Shown one piece after another: positions 1-9,426 of a DNA stretch of 64,000 bases. Under the pieces are notes generated by a model that saw nothing but the letters and a program-made list of their open reading frames with translations, ran no database searches and had not been told where the DNA came from. The translations under genes and the position numbers were made by a program. Position 1 is the stretch's first letter. Every line of letters begins with the position of its first letter. This DNA comes from JACVRW01 sp963728495 (lineage in GTDB: Bacteria > Actinomycetota > Thermoleophilia > Solirubrobacterales > Thermoleophilaceae): the NCBI GenBank assembly GCA_963728495.1, contig CAVSKI010000006.1, positions 124,001 through 188,000 of the forward strand, in the 5' to 3' direction.

Positions 1-752
1 GAGCTATCGCGCCGGCGATTGGGCCGCCTGCGAGGAGCAGCAGCGCCCCACCTACCAGGAGGCAATCAGGCGCGTCGGAGTTGAACCCGGCCGACGCGTC
101 CTCGACATCGGATGTGGCGCAGGAGTGTTCCTCGAGCTCGCCTCCGATCGTGGTGCACAGGTCTTCGGGATCGACGCCTCGGAGGCGCTGCTCGAGCTCG
201 CGCGAAAGCGCCTGACTGAGGCCGACCTGCGCCATGGCGACATGCAGGTCCTGCCCTACGAGGACGACTCCTTCGACCTGGTCACCGGCTTCAACTCGTT
301 CTTCTACGCGCAGGACATGGTCGCCGCCCTGCGCGAGGCCGGCCGCGTGGCCCGGCCCGGCGCGCCCGTCGTGATCCAGGTCTTCGGGGCGCCCGAGCGC
401 TGCGACCTGGAAGCGGTCAAGGTGGTCACCCGCCCGTACATGCCCGCCCCTCCCCCAGGAGCGCCCTCCGCCCCGGAGCTGTGGCGGCCCGGCGTGCTGG
501 AGCAGCTGGTCGAAGCGGCCGGACTGAAACCGCGCGAGACGTTCGACTTCGGCTATGCGGTCGAATATCCCGACGCGGAGACGGCGGGGCGCCTGCTGGT
601 CGCACCCGCGGGGATCGCCAGGCTCGTGGGCCCGGAGCGTGAAGCGGCCGTCCGGAGCGAGGATCATCGAGGCGTTGGCACCCTTGCGCGACTCCCAGGG
701 CTCCTACCGCCTACACAACGAATTTCACTACCTCGTGGCCACTGCGGCCTGA
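1..752 (+). CDS. Class I SAM-dependent methyltransferase, 5' partial and frameshifted
   Basis: Reading from base 2 gives an open frame that enters the window already coding, so the true start lies upstream. Motif I (VLDIGCGAG, about bases 101-127) and a downstream acidic DLVTGFNSFFYA segment are typical of the Methyltransf_11/25 fold that binds S-adenosylmethionine; the substrate cannot be told. Near base 656 the frame moves by +1: upstream reads EREAAVR, and the natural C-terminus (ARIIEALAPL ... NEFHYLVATAA, stop at 750-752) is in the next frame. Removing one base near 656 restores a continuous protein. The stop is 5 bases from the end of the convergent LuxR-type gene. An insertion error or a real lesion is possible. 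Confidence 0.8.
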
Positions 753-757
753 GCAAT

Positions 758-3664
758 CTAGGCGCCGAGGCCGTCCGCGCGCTCGACGGTGCGGGCAACC
801 TCGACGCGAGAGGAAACATCGAGCTTGCGAAAGATGTTGCGCATGTGCGTCTCGACGGTGCTGGGACTGAGGAAGAGAGCATCCGCGATCTCCGGGTTGG
901 TCCTACGGTCGACGACGAGTTGCGCCACCTGCAGCTCACGCTCCGTCAGCGACGCCACACCACCTTCACCGCGTTTGCCGGGCCGGGTGCGCCGGTGCAC
1001 GTGATGGCCGAGCCTCCGCAGCTCCCGGTCGGCCGCGGCCCGGTATCTGAGCGCGCCACAATCGTGTAGCCCGGCGGCGGCGCGCTGCAGTTCGGCGACC
1101 GCATGCTCGCTGTGTCCGGCTTGCGCGAGCGCGCAGCCGGCGAGCGTCCGCGAGAGGCATGCCTCAACGGGGGCGGCAACCTCGTCGGCGGCATCCGCGG
1201 AGGCGAGTGAGCGCTCGGCGGCGGCATCCGGATCGCCCGCGTTGAGCGCAACGGCCGCCGCCGCGCGGTCGGCCATCGAATCCGCCATGCGCAGCCTCAG
1301 GGCCGCGGCGGAGCTCCCCGCGCTTTCGGCGGCGCGTGCGGCCTCGCTCCCGCGCCCGAGCGCGAGCAGGCAGCGCGTGAGCAGCTCCAGCGACCTTGTC
1401 CTGAACACTCCCGGGATGAGCGGAAGGTCCTCGCCGCCCGAGGACTCAACGAGGAGATCGGCGGCGCGCTGGGGATCGCCCTGCTCGAGGAGCGCGGCGG
1501 CGCCCGCCACCCCCGCCGCGCAGACGAGGCTCTGATCCAGCCCCTGGGTCAGCTCGACGTTTTCCTCCGCCGTGGCGAGGGCCAGCTCGAGGTCGCCGGC
1601 GGCGAGCGCCGTGAGCGAGCGATTGACGAGGTTCCCCGCGAGGGCCTGCACGTTGCCCGACAGCCGTGCACCCTCCACGGCGTCGTCCAGCAGCTCGCCG
1701 GCTGCCGCGAGCTGCCCCTGCAGCAATCTCGCCTGCCCGAGGATCGAATACGGAAGCGGGATGTACTCGCTCTGCCCCGTGGCCCGAGCCACGGACAGCG
1801 CTCGCTGGGCGTGCGCCCCCGCCTCCTCGTAGCGATCGAGGTAGAGGTCGGCGCCGGCCAGGTTGGCGGCGGCGTCGAGCCGAAGGGCGAGTTCGGTGTC
1901 GTCCAGGTCTGCGACCAGCCTGGCCGCCTCCAAACGGTGGAGCTCACCCTCTTCCGTGGCTCCGCCGGCTGCGTTCCCGAACGCGAGCAGGGCCACCGCG
2001 GCTGCGGTCAGCGGTCCGTCGCCAAGCGGCCGTGCTGTGCTCAGCGCCTGCTGTGCGCAGCGGCGCATGCGCTCGTAGTCCATGCGGAAGAACCCGTCCA
2101 TCGCGAGTTCGATCAGGAGCGCCGCCGCCTCGGGCGAGCCCGGATCGGACAGCCCGTCCATCGCGCCGGCCAGTCGGGCGTGCGCCTGCTCGTGGTGGCC
2201 CAGCAGGTGTTCCACCCCGGCACAGGCCGTGGTGAGGCGCACCCTCAACGCGACCGCATCGGACGGGACGAGTTCGATGCTCTCCAGCAGTGCGGCGTGC
2301 CCTTCGGCGAACTGGCCCGTCCCGACAAGGGCTCTCGCGCGCGCGAGCAGCAGCTCCACCCGCAGCTCGGCGGGAGCGTCGTCGGGCAGGAGCCGCAGCG
2401 CTCCCCCAAACCAGGCCGCGGCGCTCGCGGGAGCACGAAGGGCTGCCGCTTCCCCAGCCTCACGCAGGGTCGCGACGCCCGCCGCGTCTCCCTTGGGCGC
2501 GGAGCGCTCGACATGATGCGCGCGCTCTGGCGCCGGTGCCCCACGCGCGCTGAGCGTCAGGGCACTGCGCGCGTGTGCGCCCAGGCGCCAGCCGGGCGGT
2601 GTCAACTCGTAGACGGCCCGCCGAACGATCGGATGGCGGAAGCGAAAGCGGCGTGGCACCTCGGTCTCGCGAACGAGATCGAGGCGCAACAGCTCGTCGA
2701 GGGCCTTGAGCATTGACGCCTCTGGGATTGCCGCGGCGGCCGCCGCCAGCTCGGGCTCGAATGGGTCGCCGACCACCGCCGCCCCCTCGAGCGCGCGTCG
2801 CGCCCCATCCGAGAGCAGAGCGAACTCCTCGGCCAGCGCGAAGCCAACCGCCGGCGGCACGTCGAGGTCCTTCGGCGAGGGATCGGGCCCGCCTTCCTTG
2901 CGCTCGCGAGCCAACGATCGGACGAGCTGCTCGAGATAGAACGGGTTGCCGCCGCTCTCCTCGTAGAGAGCGCTCGCGGCGGCCTGATCGACTGCTTCGC
3001 CGAGGAGCTCGTCAGCCTCGTCCTGCGTCAGAACGTCCACATCGACGCTGAGCAGCGTGCCTGCATGCCGGCTGCGTTCCAGCGCCGCGGCCACGCGCTC
3101 CGAAGCTTGACGCGGTCGGACAGCCAGCGCCAGGAGCACAGCGGCGTCCGGCGGGCGCCGCAACAGCGCGCCGAGCAGCTCCACTGATCCAGGGTCAGCC
3201 CAGTGGAGATCGTCGAGCGCGAGCACAAGCGGCCTGGGGCCCGTGAGACGCTCGAGCAGCTCGCGTACGGCGCGGTAGCTGCGGTAGCGCTCGTGCTGGA
3301 ACGCGGCTTCGCCCGTCGCGAGCCGAGAGAGCGACGGAAAGACACGGGCGAGCTCGGTGCGAACGTCCGCGTCGAGTGCCTCGAGACGATCCGGCCGAAG
3401 GCCTTGAACGTACTCGTCGAGCGCGTCGACGAACAACCAGAAGGGCAGATCCCGCTCGAGCTCCGTTGCCGATCCGTAGAGCACGAGGTGCCCACGCGTG
3501 TCCGCCCGTGCAGAGAGCTCCCCGAGGAGGCGGGTCTTGCCGATGCCGGGCTCACCCACCAACGCGACCGCGGCCGATCGCCCCCGGTCGATCTCCTCAA
3601 GCGCGTGCTCGAACACATCGCACGCCTCGGAGCGCCCGACGAGATGCTCGGCCATCGAGACCAC
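758..3664 (-). CDS. LuxR-family large ATP-binding transcriptional regulator (LAL/MalT-like)
   Basis: A 968-residue protein. The N-terminal AAA/NACHT-like ATPase has Walker A GEPGIGKT at residues 37-44 and Walker B LVLALDD at about 146-152, followed by HWADP. The middle is a long alanine/leucine-rich helical repeat region like the TPR part of MalT-type regulators. The last 65 residues are a LuxR/GerE helix-turn-helix (LTERELQVAQLV ... SPSTVETHMRNIFRKL). Such proteins act in the cytoplasm as ATP-dependent, ligand-responsive activators; the ligand is unknown. A second ATG three codons in (3655) is an alternative start. It is transcribed alone and convergent to the methyltransferase, with no neighbour that names its target. 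Confidence 0.93.
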   Translation of the reverse strand: MVSMAEHLVGRSEACDVFEHALEEIDRGRSAAVALVGEPGIGKTRLLGELSARADTRGHLVLYGSATELERDLPFWLFVDALDEYVQGLRPDRLEALDADVRTELARVFPSLSRLATGEAAFQHERYRSYRAVRELLERLTGPRPLVLALDDLHWADPGSVELLGALLRRPPDAAVLLALAVRPRQASERVAAALERSRHAGTLLSVDVDVLTQDEADELLGEAVDQAAASALYEESGGNPFYLEQLVRSLARERKEGGPDPSPKDLDVPPAVGFALAEEFALLSDGARRALEGAAVVGDPFEPELAAAAAAIPEASMLKALDELLRLDLVRETEVPRRFRFRHPIVRRAVYELTPPGWRLGAHARSALTLSARGAPAPERAHHVERSAPKGDAAGVATLREAGEAAALRAPASAAAWFGGALRLLPDDAPAELRVELLLARARALVGTGQFAEGHAALLESIELVPSDAVALRVRLTTACAGVEHLLGHHEQAHARLAGAMDGLSDPGSPEAAALLIELAMDGFFRMDYERMRRCAQQALSTARPLGDGPLTAAAVALLAFGNAAGGATEEGELHRLEAARLVADLDDTELALRLDAAANLAGADLYLDRYEEAGAHAQRALSVARATGQSEYIPLPYSILGQARLLQGQLAAAGELLDDAVEGARLSGNVQALAGNLVNRSLTALAAGDLELALATAEENVELTQGLDQSLVCAAGVAGAAALLEQGDPQRAADLLVESSGGEDLPLIPGVFRTRSLELLTRCLLALGRGSEAARAAESAGSSAAALRLRMADSMADRAAAAVALNAGDPDAAAERSLASADAADEVAAPVEACLSRTLAGCALAQAGHSEHAVAELQRAAAGLHDCGALRYRAAADRELRRLGHHVHRRTRPGKRGEGGVASLTERELQVAQLVVDRRTNPEIADALFLSPSTVETHMRNIFRKLDVSSRVEVARTVERADGLGA

Positions 3665-3760
3665 TTTCGTTCGCCCGCGAGCATATGTCAGAAACCCGCG
3701 CCGAAAAGATCATGGTGTTCCATGGATGTCGACGCGCCGACGGCGCGTCAGGCTCGCCTC

Positions 3761-4003
3761 ATGCCCCGTTACGTGCTCTCTCACCGCCACGAGGCGCACG
3801 AGTGCGGTGTCGTCTTCGCCTCCTTCAAGGGGCATAAGAGCCCGCTTCGCCGCAGGACAACCCTCGCCTCTTGCCGCGCCGGCGGGCACGCGATCTGGTG
3901 GACCGTGGACGCCGAGTCCGAAGCCGAAGCGCTCGGATTGCTCCCGTTCTATGTCGCGGAGCGCACAACCGCGGCTCTCGTCACCGCCGTCGACATTCCA
4001 TGA
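3761..4003 (+). CDS. Small conserved hypothetical protein (80 aa)
   Basis: The reading frame from ATG 3761 to TGA 4003 encodes an 80-residue soluble protein (MPRYVLSHRHEAHECGVVFA ... WWTVDAESEAEALGLLPFYVAERT). The ATG was chosen because the frame upstream is antisense to the LuxR gene. Alternating strands and helices and the AEALGLLPFYVAERT segment suggest a small ferredoxin-like (dimeric alpha/beta) fold, but I do not recognise a named family. Its stop overlaps the start of the next membrane gene as ATGA (4000-4003), so the two are translationally coupled and probably work together. Confidence 0.7.
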   Translation: MPRYVLSHRHEAHECGVVFASFKGHKSPLRRRTTLASCRAGGHAIWWTVDAESEAEALGLLPFYVAERTTAALVTAVDIP

Positions 4004-4764
4004 AAGGACTACCCGTGACCCCGTCCGCCGCCGGCCAGACTCGCCCCTTCAGCCCCGGCGAGCTCGCCTTCCTCATCGGAGTGCCGCTCCTCTGGGCTGT
4101 TCTGCTTCTGTTCCATCCCGGCGGGGAGGGAACCGGGGTCTCCTATGTCGAGCTCCAGGACAAGGTCACAGCTTGGCTCGTGGTCCACCTCGGGATGATG
4201 ATCTTCATCCCCCTGATCGCCGTGGTGGTCCTTCTGCTCTTGCGCGGTGTCGAAGGCACCGCGGCCCGAATCAGCCGGATAGCGCTAGTGCCCTTCGTGA
4301 TCTTTTACAGCGCCTGGGAGTCGCTGCAAGGGATCGGCGTCGGCATTCTCGTCGACGAGGTCAACGATCTCCCGCAAGCCGAGCGGGCGACGGGCGCCGA
4401 CCTGGTTCCCGACTTCGCCGACAACATCCTTATTCGCAACTTCGGTGTGTTCGGCAACATCGGAAGCCTCTCGTTGATCATCGCCATGATCGCCGCCGGC
4501 GTTGCCCTCCGCCGCCACGCCGGAGCGCCGTTCGCCGTGGCGGCCCTGCTCGGCGTCTCCGGCTTCCTGGTCACCGCCCACCCACCGCCCTTCGGACCGA
4601 CCGGGCTCGCGCTCTTCATCGTCGCCGTCCTGTTGTTCGTGCGCGGTGAGAGACCCTCAGTCCAGCCTGACCGGGTAGGCCAAAGGGCTCGAAGACGGCC
4701 CCGACCTCCGCCGCGTCCGCCGGCTGCTCGGGCCAGCGCTCGTAGAAGTCAACATCGCGACTGA
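4000..4764 (+). CDS. Predicted integral membrane protein, function unknown
   Basis: ATG 4000 overlaps the preceding stop (ATGA). The 254-residue product has about six hydrophobic segments: FLIGVPLLWAVLLLF, VVHLGMMIFIPLIAVVVLLLL, IALVPFVIFYSAW, LSLIIAMIAAGVAL, AVAALLGVSGFLVTA and LALFIVAVLLFV. An arginine/proline-rich cytoplasmic tail follows. No transporter signature is visible. The last 149 bases overlap the 3' end of the convergent sigma-factor gene, so the basic tail may be a by-product of reading antisense to that gene. Coupling to the 80-aa protein is the only functional clue. Confidence 0.7.
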   Translation: MKGLPVTPSAAGQTRPFSPGELAFLIGVPLLWAVLLLFHPGGEGTGVSYVELQDKVTAWLVVHLGMMIFIPLIAVVVLLLLRGVEGTAARISRIALVPFVIFYSAWESLQGIGVGILVDEVNDLPQAERATGADLVPDFADNILIRNFGVFGNIGSLSLIIAMIAAGVALRRHAGAPFAVAALLGVSGFLVTAHPPPFGPTGLALFIVAVLLFVRGERPSVQPDRVGQRARRRPRPPPRPPAARASARRSQHRD

Positions 4765-5773
4765 TGGTGGAGCGGGTGATGAAGGAGGTGACCTCCTTGA
4801 TCTGTGCGCCGTCGAGGGTGAGCACGTCGAGCGCGAATGGGAGGTATGTCTGCTCGCCCTCGTGCCAGCAATAGCTGCCCACCGCCGCCTGTCCGTTGGC
4901 TCGCGCGGGGAGGTGGCGCCAGCGCCAGTCGCCGGACAGCGGGCCGCGGATCAGGAAGCCGGCGAGTGCGTCGTGACCGCTGAACCAGGCGGCCAGCGGC
5001 GGCATCGACCACGCGGCGTCCTCGGCCAGCATGGACACGACGGCATCGACGTCGCCCCGCTGCATCGCATCCATGTATCCCTGCACGACCTCGCGCAGCC
5101 GCTCGTCGCCCAGTGAGCGCAGAGTGGCCTGCTGGCTGCGCTCGGGGAGTCGCTCCTCGATCGTCTTGCGGGCGCGTTGCAGGGCGCTGTTCACCGACGC
5201 GGTGGTCGTGTCGAGTGAGTCCGCGGTCTCCTGGGCCGAGAAGCCGAGCACCTCGCGCAGGATCAGCGCGGCGCGCTGGTTGGGCGGGAGGTGCTGAAGC
5301 GCCGCCACGAACGCCAGCTCCACGCTCTCGCGCACCTCGTAGCGCGCCTCGGGCGCGGCAAAGCCGTCCTCGAGGCCGAGGCCCTGGTCCGGATACGGCT
5401 CCACCCACACCGACTCCAGCGGCGGCAGGCCGATTCCGTCATGTGGATCGACGGAATCGAAGCTGTCGATCGGCAGCACCCGCTTGGGCCGGCGCGCGAT
5501 CTGGTTGAGGCAGGTGTTGGTGGCGATCTTGTAGAGCCACGCCCTCAGTGAGCTGCGGCCCTCGAATCGCACCAGTCCGCGCCAGGCGCGCAGCAGGGCG
5601 TCCTGGAGAGCGTCCTCGGCATCGTGCAGCGAGCCGAGCATCCGGTAGCAATGGGCCTGGAGCTCCGAGCGATGGGGTTCGACAAGGCGCTGGTAGGCGC
5701 CCTCGTCTCCGCCCTGAGCCGCCTGGAGGAGCTCTCGATCGTGGCCGGGCGAGATGGCGTGGGCCGAGCTCAT
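4616..5773 (-). CDS. ECF RNA polymerase sigma factor with C-terminal SnoaL-like domain (SigX5/ECF41-like)
   Basis: A 385-residue protein starting at ATG 5773 (MSSAHAISPGHDRELLQAAQ). Sigma region 2 is visible in YRMLGSLHDAEDALQDALLRAWRG, and region 4 in HLPPNQRAALILREVLGFSAQETAD followed by TTASVNSALQRARKT. About 150 further residues (YMDAMQRGDVDAVVSMLAEDAAWSMPP onward) form an NTF2/SnoaL-like domain, which in this class regulates sigma activity in place of a separate anti-sigma factor. The length is normal for the class. The upstream 141 codons of the open frame are antisense to the beta-helix gene and were rejected. It is divergent from that gene with only 24 bases between the starts. Confidence 0.92.
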   Translation of the reverse strand: MSSAHAISPGHDRELLQAAQGGDEGAYQRLVEPHRSELQAHCYRMLGSLHDAEDALQDALLRAWRGLVRFEGRSSLRAWLYKIATNTCLNQIARRPKRVLPIDSFDSVDPHDGIGLPPLESVWVEPYPDQGLGLEDGFAAPEARYEVRESVELAFVAALQHLPPNQRAALILREVLGFSAQETADSLDTTTASVNSALQRARKTIEERLPERSQQATLRSLGDERLREVVQGYMDAMQRGDVDAVVSMLAEDAAWSMPPLAAWFSGHDALAGFLIRGPLSGDWRWRHLPARANGQAAVGSYCWHEGEQTYLPFALDVLTLDGAQIKEVTSFITRSTISRDVDFYERWPEQPADAAEVGAVFEPFGLPGQAGLRVSHRARTTGRRR

Positions 5774-5797
5774 GTCCTGCACATTAGATTGCCCTCC

Positions 5798-7381
5798 GTG
5801 GGCGCCGGTCGCAGACTGTCGTACGTGCTCATCGCGACGCTCGTGGCGGTGTGCTTCCCGGCGGCGACGGCAAGTGGTGCCGGAGCCGCCTCCTGCGCCC
5901 GGCTCGCGGCCCCGACCGGTCCGGTGATCGACGTCTCGCCCGCCCAGGCGGGCCGACTGGCGGACATCGTGGCCGGCGCTCCCCCGGGGGCCACGATCCG
6001 GCTCGCCGACGGCACCTACTCGGTGGGGACGATCACCATGCGCCGCCCGGGCGTGACCCTCCGCTCGGCCTCCGGCAATCCGAGCCGCGTCGTGCTCGAT
6101 GCCCGCTACGGCCCGAGCGCCCTCATCCACCCCTTCGCAAACGACCTGACCGTGGCCGAGCTCACCCTCACCCACGCTCGCGACCACCTGGTTCACGCGT
6201 ACCCGGCAGCGAGCGGCCCCGACCTGCGCGGGCTGCGCCTGTACCGGGTGCGGATGGTCGACAGCGGCGAGCAGTTCCTGAAGGTCAACAGCAACGGGGC
6301 CCGCAGCGCCTGGGTCGATTCAGGGACCGTCGCCTGCTCACATTTCCTGATGACACCGGCGGGACGCACCAACATCGAGCGCGCCTTCGGCTGCTACACC
6401 GGCGGCATCGACGTGCACTCGGGGCGGGGCTGGCGGGTCCGCGACAGCACCTTCGAGGGGATCTACTGCGAGGACGGCGAGCTGGCCGAGCACGCTATCC
6501 ACTTCTGGAAGGGAGCGCGCGCCACAGTCGTGGAGAACAACGTGATCGAGAACTGCGCGCGGGCCATCGGCTTCGGCCTGGGCGACTCAGGCGAAGGCCG
6601 GCCCTGGGCCGACGATCCCTACCCGGGCGTGGGGTACATCGGCCACTACGACGGCGTGATCCGGGGCAACTCGGTGCTGGCCGACATTTCGCAGTACGAC
6701 ACCGCCATCGAGCTCGCCCAGGCCAGGGGTACGCGGGTGCTTCACAACACGGTGGTCGAGACCGCGAGGGCCACCTCCTCGTTCAGCTCGCTCGACTACC
6801 GCTGGCCCAACACGAGGGTCGAGGTGGCCAACAACCTGACCCACCGGATAACCGCGCGCGACGGCGGCCAGGCCGCGCTCAGCCACAACCTCGAGTCGTT
6901 CCCGCACGCATGGCTGGTTGACCCGCTTCGGGCCGACTTCCACCTGCGCCCCGGCCCGAACGGCGCACGTGACGGCGGGGTGGCGGTGGTCGGGGCCGGG
7001 CTCGACATCGACGGCCGCACGCGCGGCTACGGCCTGGCGCCGGACATCGGGGCCGACGAGTGGTCGCCGGCGGCGAAGAACAGGGTCGTTCTGCGCGTCA
7101 GAGGCGTGCGGCGAGCACGCGGCCGCTATTTCGCCCGTCGCAAGGAGGCCTTCCGAGTGATCGGGAGGCTCAGGCCGCGGCTGGCCGACCAGAGTTTCAT
7201 TGTCAGCTTTCGGCGTGGACGCCGGGTCAGGCGGGTGAAGGTGCGTACCGGGCCGAACGGCACCTTCGCGGCTCGCTACCGGCCGCTCCGGGGCGGCTGG
7301 ATCACGATCCGAGCGGCCCACCGGCGGACCGCGGCGCTGGACGCCGTCAGGTCGCGCCGCGTACGCGTGCTTGTGCGCTAG
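5798..7381 (+). CDS. Secreted right-handed beta-helix protein (pectate-lyase-like fold)
   Basis: GTG 5798 gives a good signal peptide (GAGRRLSYVLIATLVAVCFPAATASGAGA); TTG 5789 is the alternative. After the export signal comes GATIRLADGTYSVGTITMRRPGVTLRS, the classic N-cap of parallel beta-helix proteins such as chondroitinase B and polysaccharide lyases. Coils such as VVENNVIENCARAIGFG and VIRGNSVLADIS follow, ending in the PDIGADEWSP motif near residue 425. The final 100 residues are an Arg-rich Ig-like beta module. The product is probably extracellular and carbohydrate-directed; catalysis is not proven. The start is 24 bases from the divergent sigma-factor start, so shared regulation is plausible. 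Confidence 0.85.
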   Translation: MGAGRRLSYVLIATLVAVCFPAATASGAGAASCARLAAPTGPVIDVSPAQAGRLADIVAGAPPGATIRLADGTYSVGTITMRRPGVTLRSASGNPSRVVLDARYGPSALIHPFANDLTVAELTLTHARDHLVHAYPAASGPDLRGLRLYRVRMVDSGEQFLKVNSNGARSAWVDSGTVACSHFLMTPAGRTNIERAFGCYTGGIDVHSGRGWRVRDSTFEGIYCEDGELAEHAIHFWKGARATVVENNVIENCARAIGFGLGDSGEGRPWADDPYPGVGYIGHYDGVIRGNSVLADISQYDTAIELAQARGTRVLHNTVVETARATSSFSSLDYRWPNTRVEVANNLTHRITARDGGQAALSHNLESFPHAWLVDPLRADFHLRPGPNGARDGGVAVVGAGLDIDGRTRGYGLAPDIGADEWSPAAKNRVVLRVRGVRRARGRYFARRKEAFRVIGRLRPRLADQSFIVSFRRGRRVRRVKVRTGPNGTFAARYRPLRGGWITIRAAHRRTAALDAVRSRRVRVLVR

Positions 7382-8219
7382 CGGCGGCCCTGAGCAGTCG
7401 GTCGGCGACCGGCGGTACGCGGCCCTCGCGATCGCATTCGGGGTCGTAGGCGGTCAGGGACATCGCCTTTACCGCGCCCGTCTCGAGCACCTGCTCGACG
7501 CGTGCGACGAGCTGGTCGGCCGAGATTCCGTCGGGGACGCTGTAGATGTTGACCTGAGCGGCCTCGGCATCCAGCACGTCCAGGTCCACGTGCAGATACA
7601 GGCCGGTCGGCTCGGGCTCGAGCGCATCCAGCGCCGCCGCCAGCGCGTCGCCCGACGCGAGCTCCAGCGGGCGCAGGGACTTGATGCCGGACTCGCGCAG
7701 CCGACGCTCGTCGTCGTCATCGAAGTCCCGTACGCCGCCCTGCACGACCGCGGTGGCGGGCACCGTGCGGGCTCCCGGAACAGTCCTGAGCATCCCCCGC
7801 CAGGCATCTCCGATGAGCACGGCCAACCCCATCCCGTCGAGGTAGCCGGAGGTGGTCGTCTCGGGTGTGTTGAAGTCGCTGTGGGCGTCGAGCCACACGA
7901 CGCCGGGTGCGCCCTCGTGGAGGCCGGCCGTCACGCCCAAAGCCGCCAAGCAGCAGCTGCCGGAGAGAATCACCGGGAACGCGCCCTCGCCGGTGGCGGC
8001 GCTCACGTGATCGCCGACCCGGCGGATGAGCTCGAAGCAGCCCTCGGCCTCGTTCGAGAAGTCCTCGGTCAGCTCAACCAGCTCCGTCTCGACCGTCGCA
8101 CCCGCGGCGCCGAGCGCCTCGGCGGCCCCGCACTCCAACAGTCGCTCGGGCCCTCGGCCGACTCCGTACCGGTGCCGGTCGAGCTCGTAGGGCACCGCGA
8201 TGACGCTTACCGCGTCCAC
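7347..8219 (-). CDS. Arginase/agmatinase-superfamily protein with altered metal site
   Basis: GTG 8219 (VDAVSVIAVPYELDRHRYGV) starts a 290-residue protein of the ureohydrolase fold. The metal-site motifs DAHSDFN (residues 111-117) and LHVDLDVLD are present. The usual GGDHS motif is instead SGSCC (86-90), so the first Mn-binding histidine is replaced by cysteine. Family members hydrolyse guanidino groups (arginine, agmatine, formiminoglutamate), but a His-to-Cys change makes the substrate or even catalysis uncertain. The end overlaps the beta-helix gene by 35 bases tail to tail. The gene lies 10 bases after the FUSC-type membrane gene, probably in the same transcript. Confidence 0.85.
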   Translation of the reverse strand: MDAVSVIAVPYELDRHRYGVGRGPERLLECGAAEALGAAGATVETELVELTEDFSNEAEGCFELIRRVGDHVSAATGEGAFPVILSGSCCLAALGVTAGLHEGAPGVVWLDAHSDFNTPETTTSGYLDGMGLAVLIGDAWRGMLRTVPGARTVPATAVVQGGVRDFDDDDERRLRESGIKSLRPLELASGDALAAALDALEPEPTGLYLHVDLDVLDAEAAQVNIYSVPDGISADQLVARVEQVLETGAVKAMSLTAYDPECDREGRVPPVADRLLRAAASAQARVRGAT

Positions 8220-8229
8220 CCGGCGAACT

Positions 8230-9369
8230 CTACGCCGCGTCGCGATCCTGGTGGCGGACGAGATCGAGGAGCAGCTCTTCGGTGGGCAACTCCTCCGAAT
8301 CGCCGCCGGGGTCGGCCACCGCCTCCGCGGCGCGCACGAGATCGATGGCGGTGGAGCGCACCTGAGCCACGATCTCCGCCAGGCCGAGATCGGGGTCGCC
8401 CTCGAAGCTCTGGGTCGCCTGAGCGGCGGCACCCGAGGCGTGCAGTCTTACCTCTCTGGCGTCCGGAGAGTCGTCGCCAAACTCGGCCGCGAGCGCCCAC
8501 ACGGCATAGCCCAGAGCACGTAGGGCCTGCGTCAACTCTTCGGGCGCCTCACCGCCGCCGCGCAGGTAGCGGCCCACGTGCCGCGCCAGGACGCGCGTGT
8601 TGCGCACCGCGAAATCGATGTGGCGCAGGCCCCGGGCGTAGCGCTCGATCTCCCCGCGGCTCGAGCGCCGCCCGGGTGAGAAGCGGGCGGTCTCGCGGCC
8701 GACGCTCACCGATTCCTCGAGCTCGCGCACACCATCGTCGATATCCCGCGCGGCCTGCAGCGCCGCCTCGGCCCGCGCGCTGTTGCGATCGGCCAGCGCC
8801 TCGGCCAGCTCCTCCATGGTTCGGCCGAGCTCGCCGAATATCGCCTGTGTCGATCGCCCCACCAGCAGGATGGGGTTCAGAGGGAAGGCGAGAGCGCTGA
8901 TCGCCAGAGCCACGCCGCCTCCGACCAGCGCCTCCAGTAGGCGGCTGGGCGGCAGGCCTGCGCTGCTCGGCTCGATCAGCGAAAGCAGGATCGCCGAGAC
9001 GGCGGCCTCGGTCACCAGCACCGGGCCGCCGCCGAGAATCACCGCGGCGCTCATCGCCAACACCACGAGAAGACCGAGCTGGAGCGGTCCCGTGCCGATC
9101 GCGACGATCAGCAGGTCCGCCACTCCGATGCCCAGCACCACGCCACCGATCAGCTCGATGGCGCGCTCCGGGCGCTGGCCGTAGGTGGCGCCGAGGGCGA
9201 TCACGGCCGCGATCGATGCGAACACCGGCCGCTCCACGTCGAGCAGCAGCTTTGCCAGGTACCAGGCGGCAACGGCCGCGACCGCGGTCTGCAGGATGGG
9301 CCAGGCACGACCACGGAGGCGGTCGAGCGCTCGGCGCATGGTGAGGCGGCTGGATTGGACGTGCGTCAT
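8230..9369 (-). CDS. FUSC/aromatic-acid-exporter-like membrane protein
   Basis: A 379-residue protein with an N-terminal block of about six membrane segments (ILQTAVAAVAAWYLAKLLL, VFASIAAVIALG, IELIGGVVLGIGVADLLIV, LGLLVVLAMSAAVILGG, AVSAILLSLI and LLEALVGGGVALAISALAF). A cytoplasmic helical domain of about 200 residues follows. The ATYGQRPERAIELIGGVVLGIGVA motif is typical of the FUSC_2/ArAE family, which includes aromatic-acid and fusaric-acid efflux proteins. The substrate is unknown. The start is ATG 9369, and the arginase-family gene follows in the same direction 10 bases after its stop. Confidence 0.85.
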   Translation of the reverse strand: MTHVQSSRLTMRRALDRLRGRAWPILQTAVAAVAAWYLAKLLLDVERPVFASIAAVIALGATYGQRPERAIELIGGVVLGIGVADLLIVAIGTGPLQLGLLVVLAMSAAVILGGGPVLVTEAAVSAILLSLIEPSSAGLPPSRLLEALVGGGVALAISALAFPLNPILLVGRSTQAIFGELGRTMEELAEALADRNSARAEAALQAARDIDDGVRELEESVSVGRETARFSPGRRSSRGEIERYARGLRHIDFAVRNTRVLARHVGRYLRGGGEAPEELTQALRALGYAVWALAAEFGDDSPDAREVRLHASGAAAQATQSFEGDPDLGLAEIVAQVRSTAIDLVRAAEAVADPGGDSEELPTEELLLDLVRHQDRDAA

Positions 9370-9426
9370 GGACCTGTCCAGAGTGCCACGCCTGCGTATG
9401 GAATCGTTAAAAAGCTAATGGCGCCA

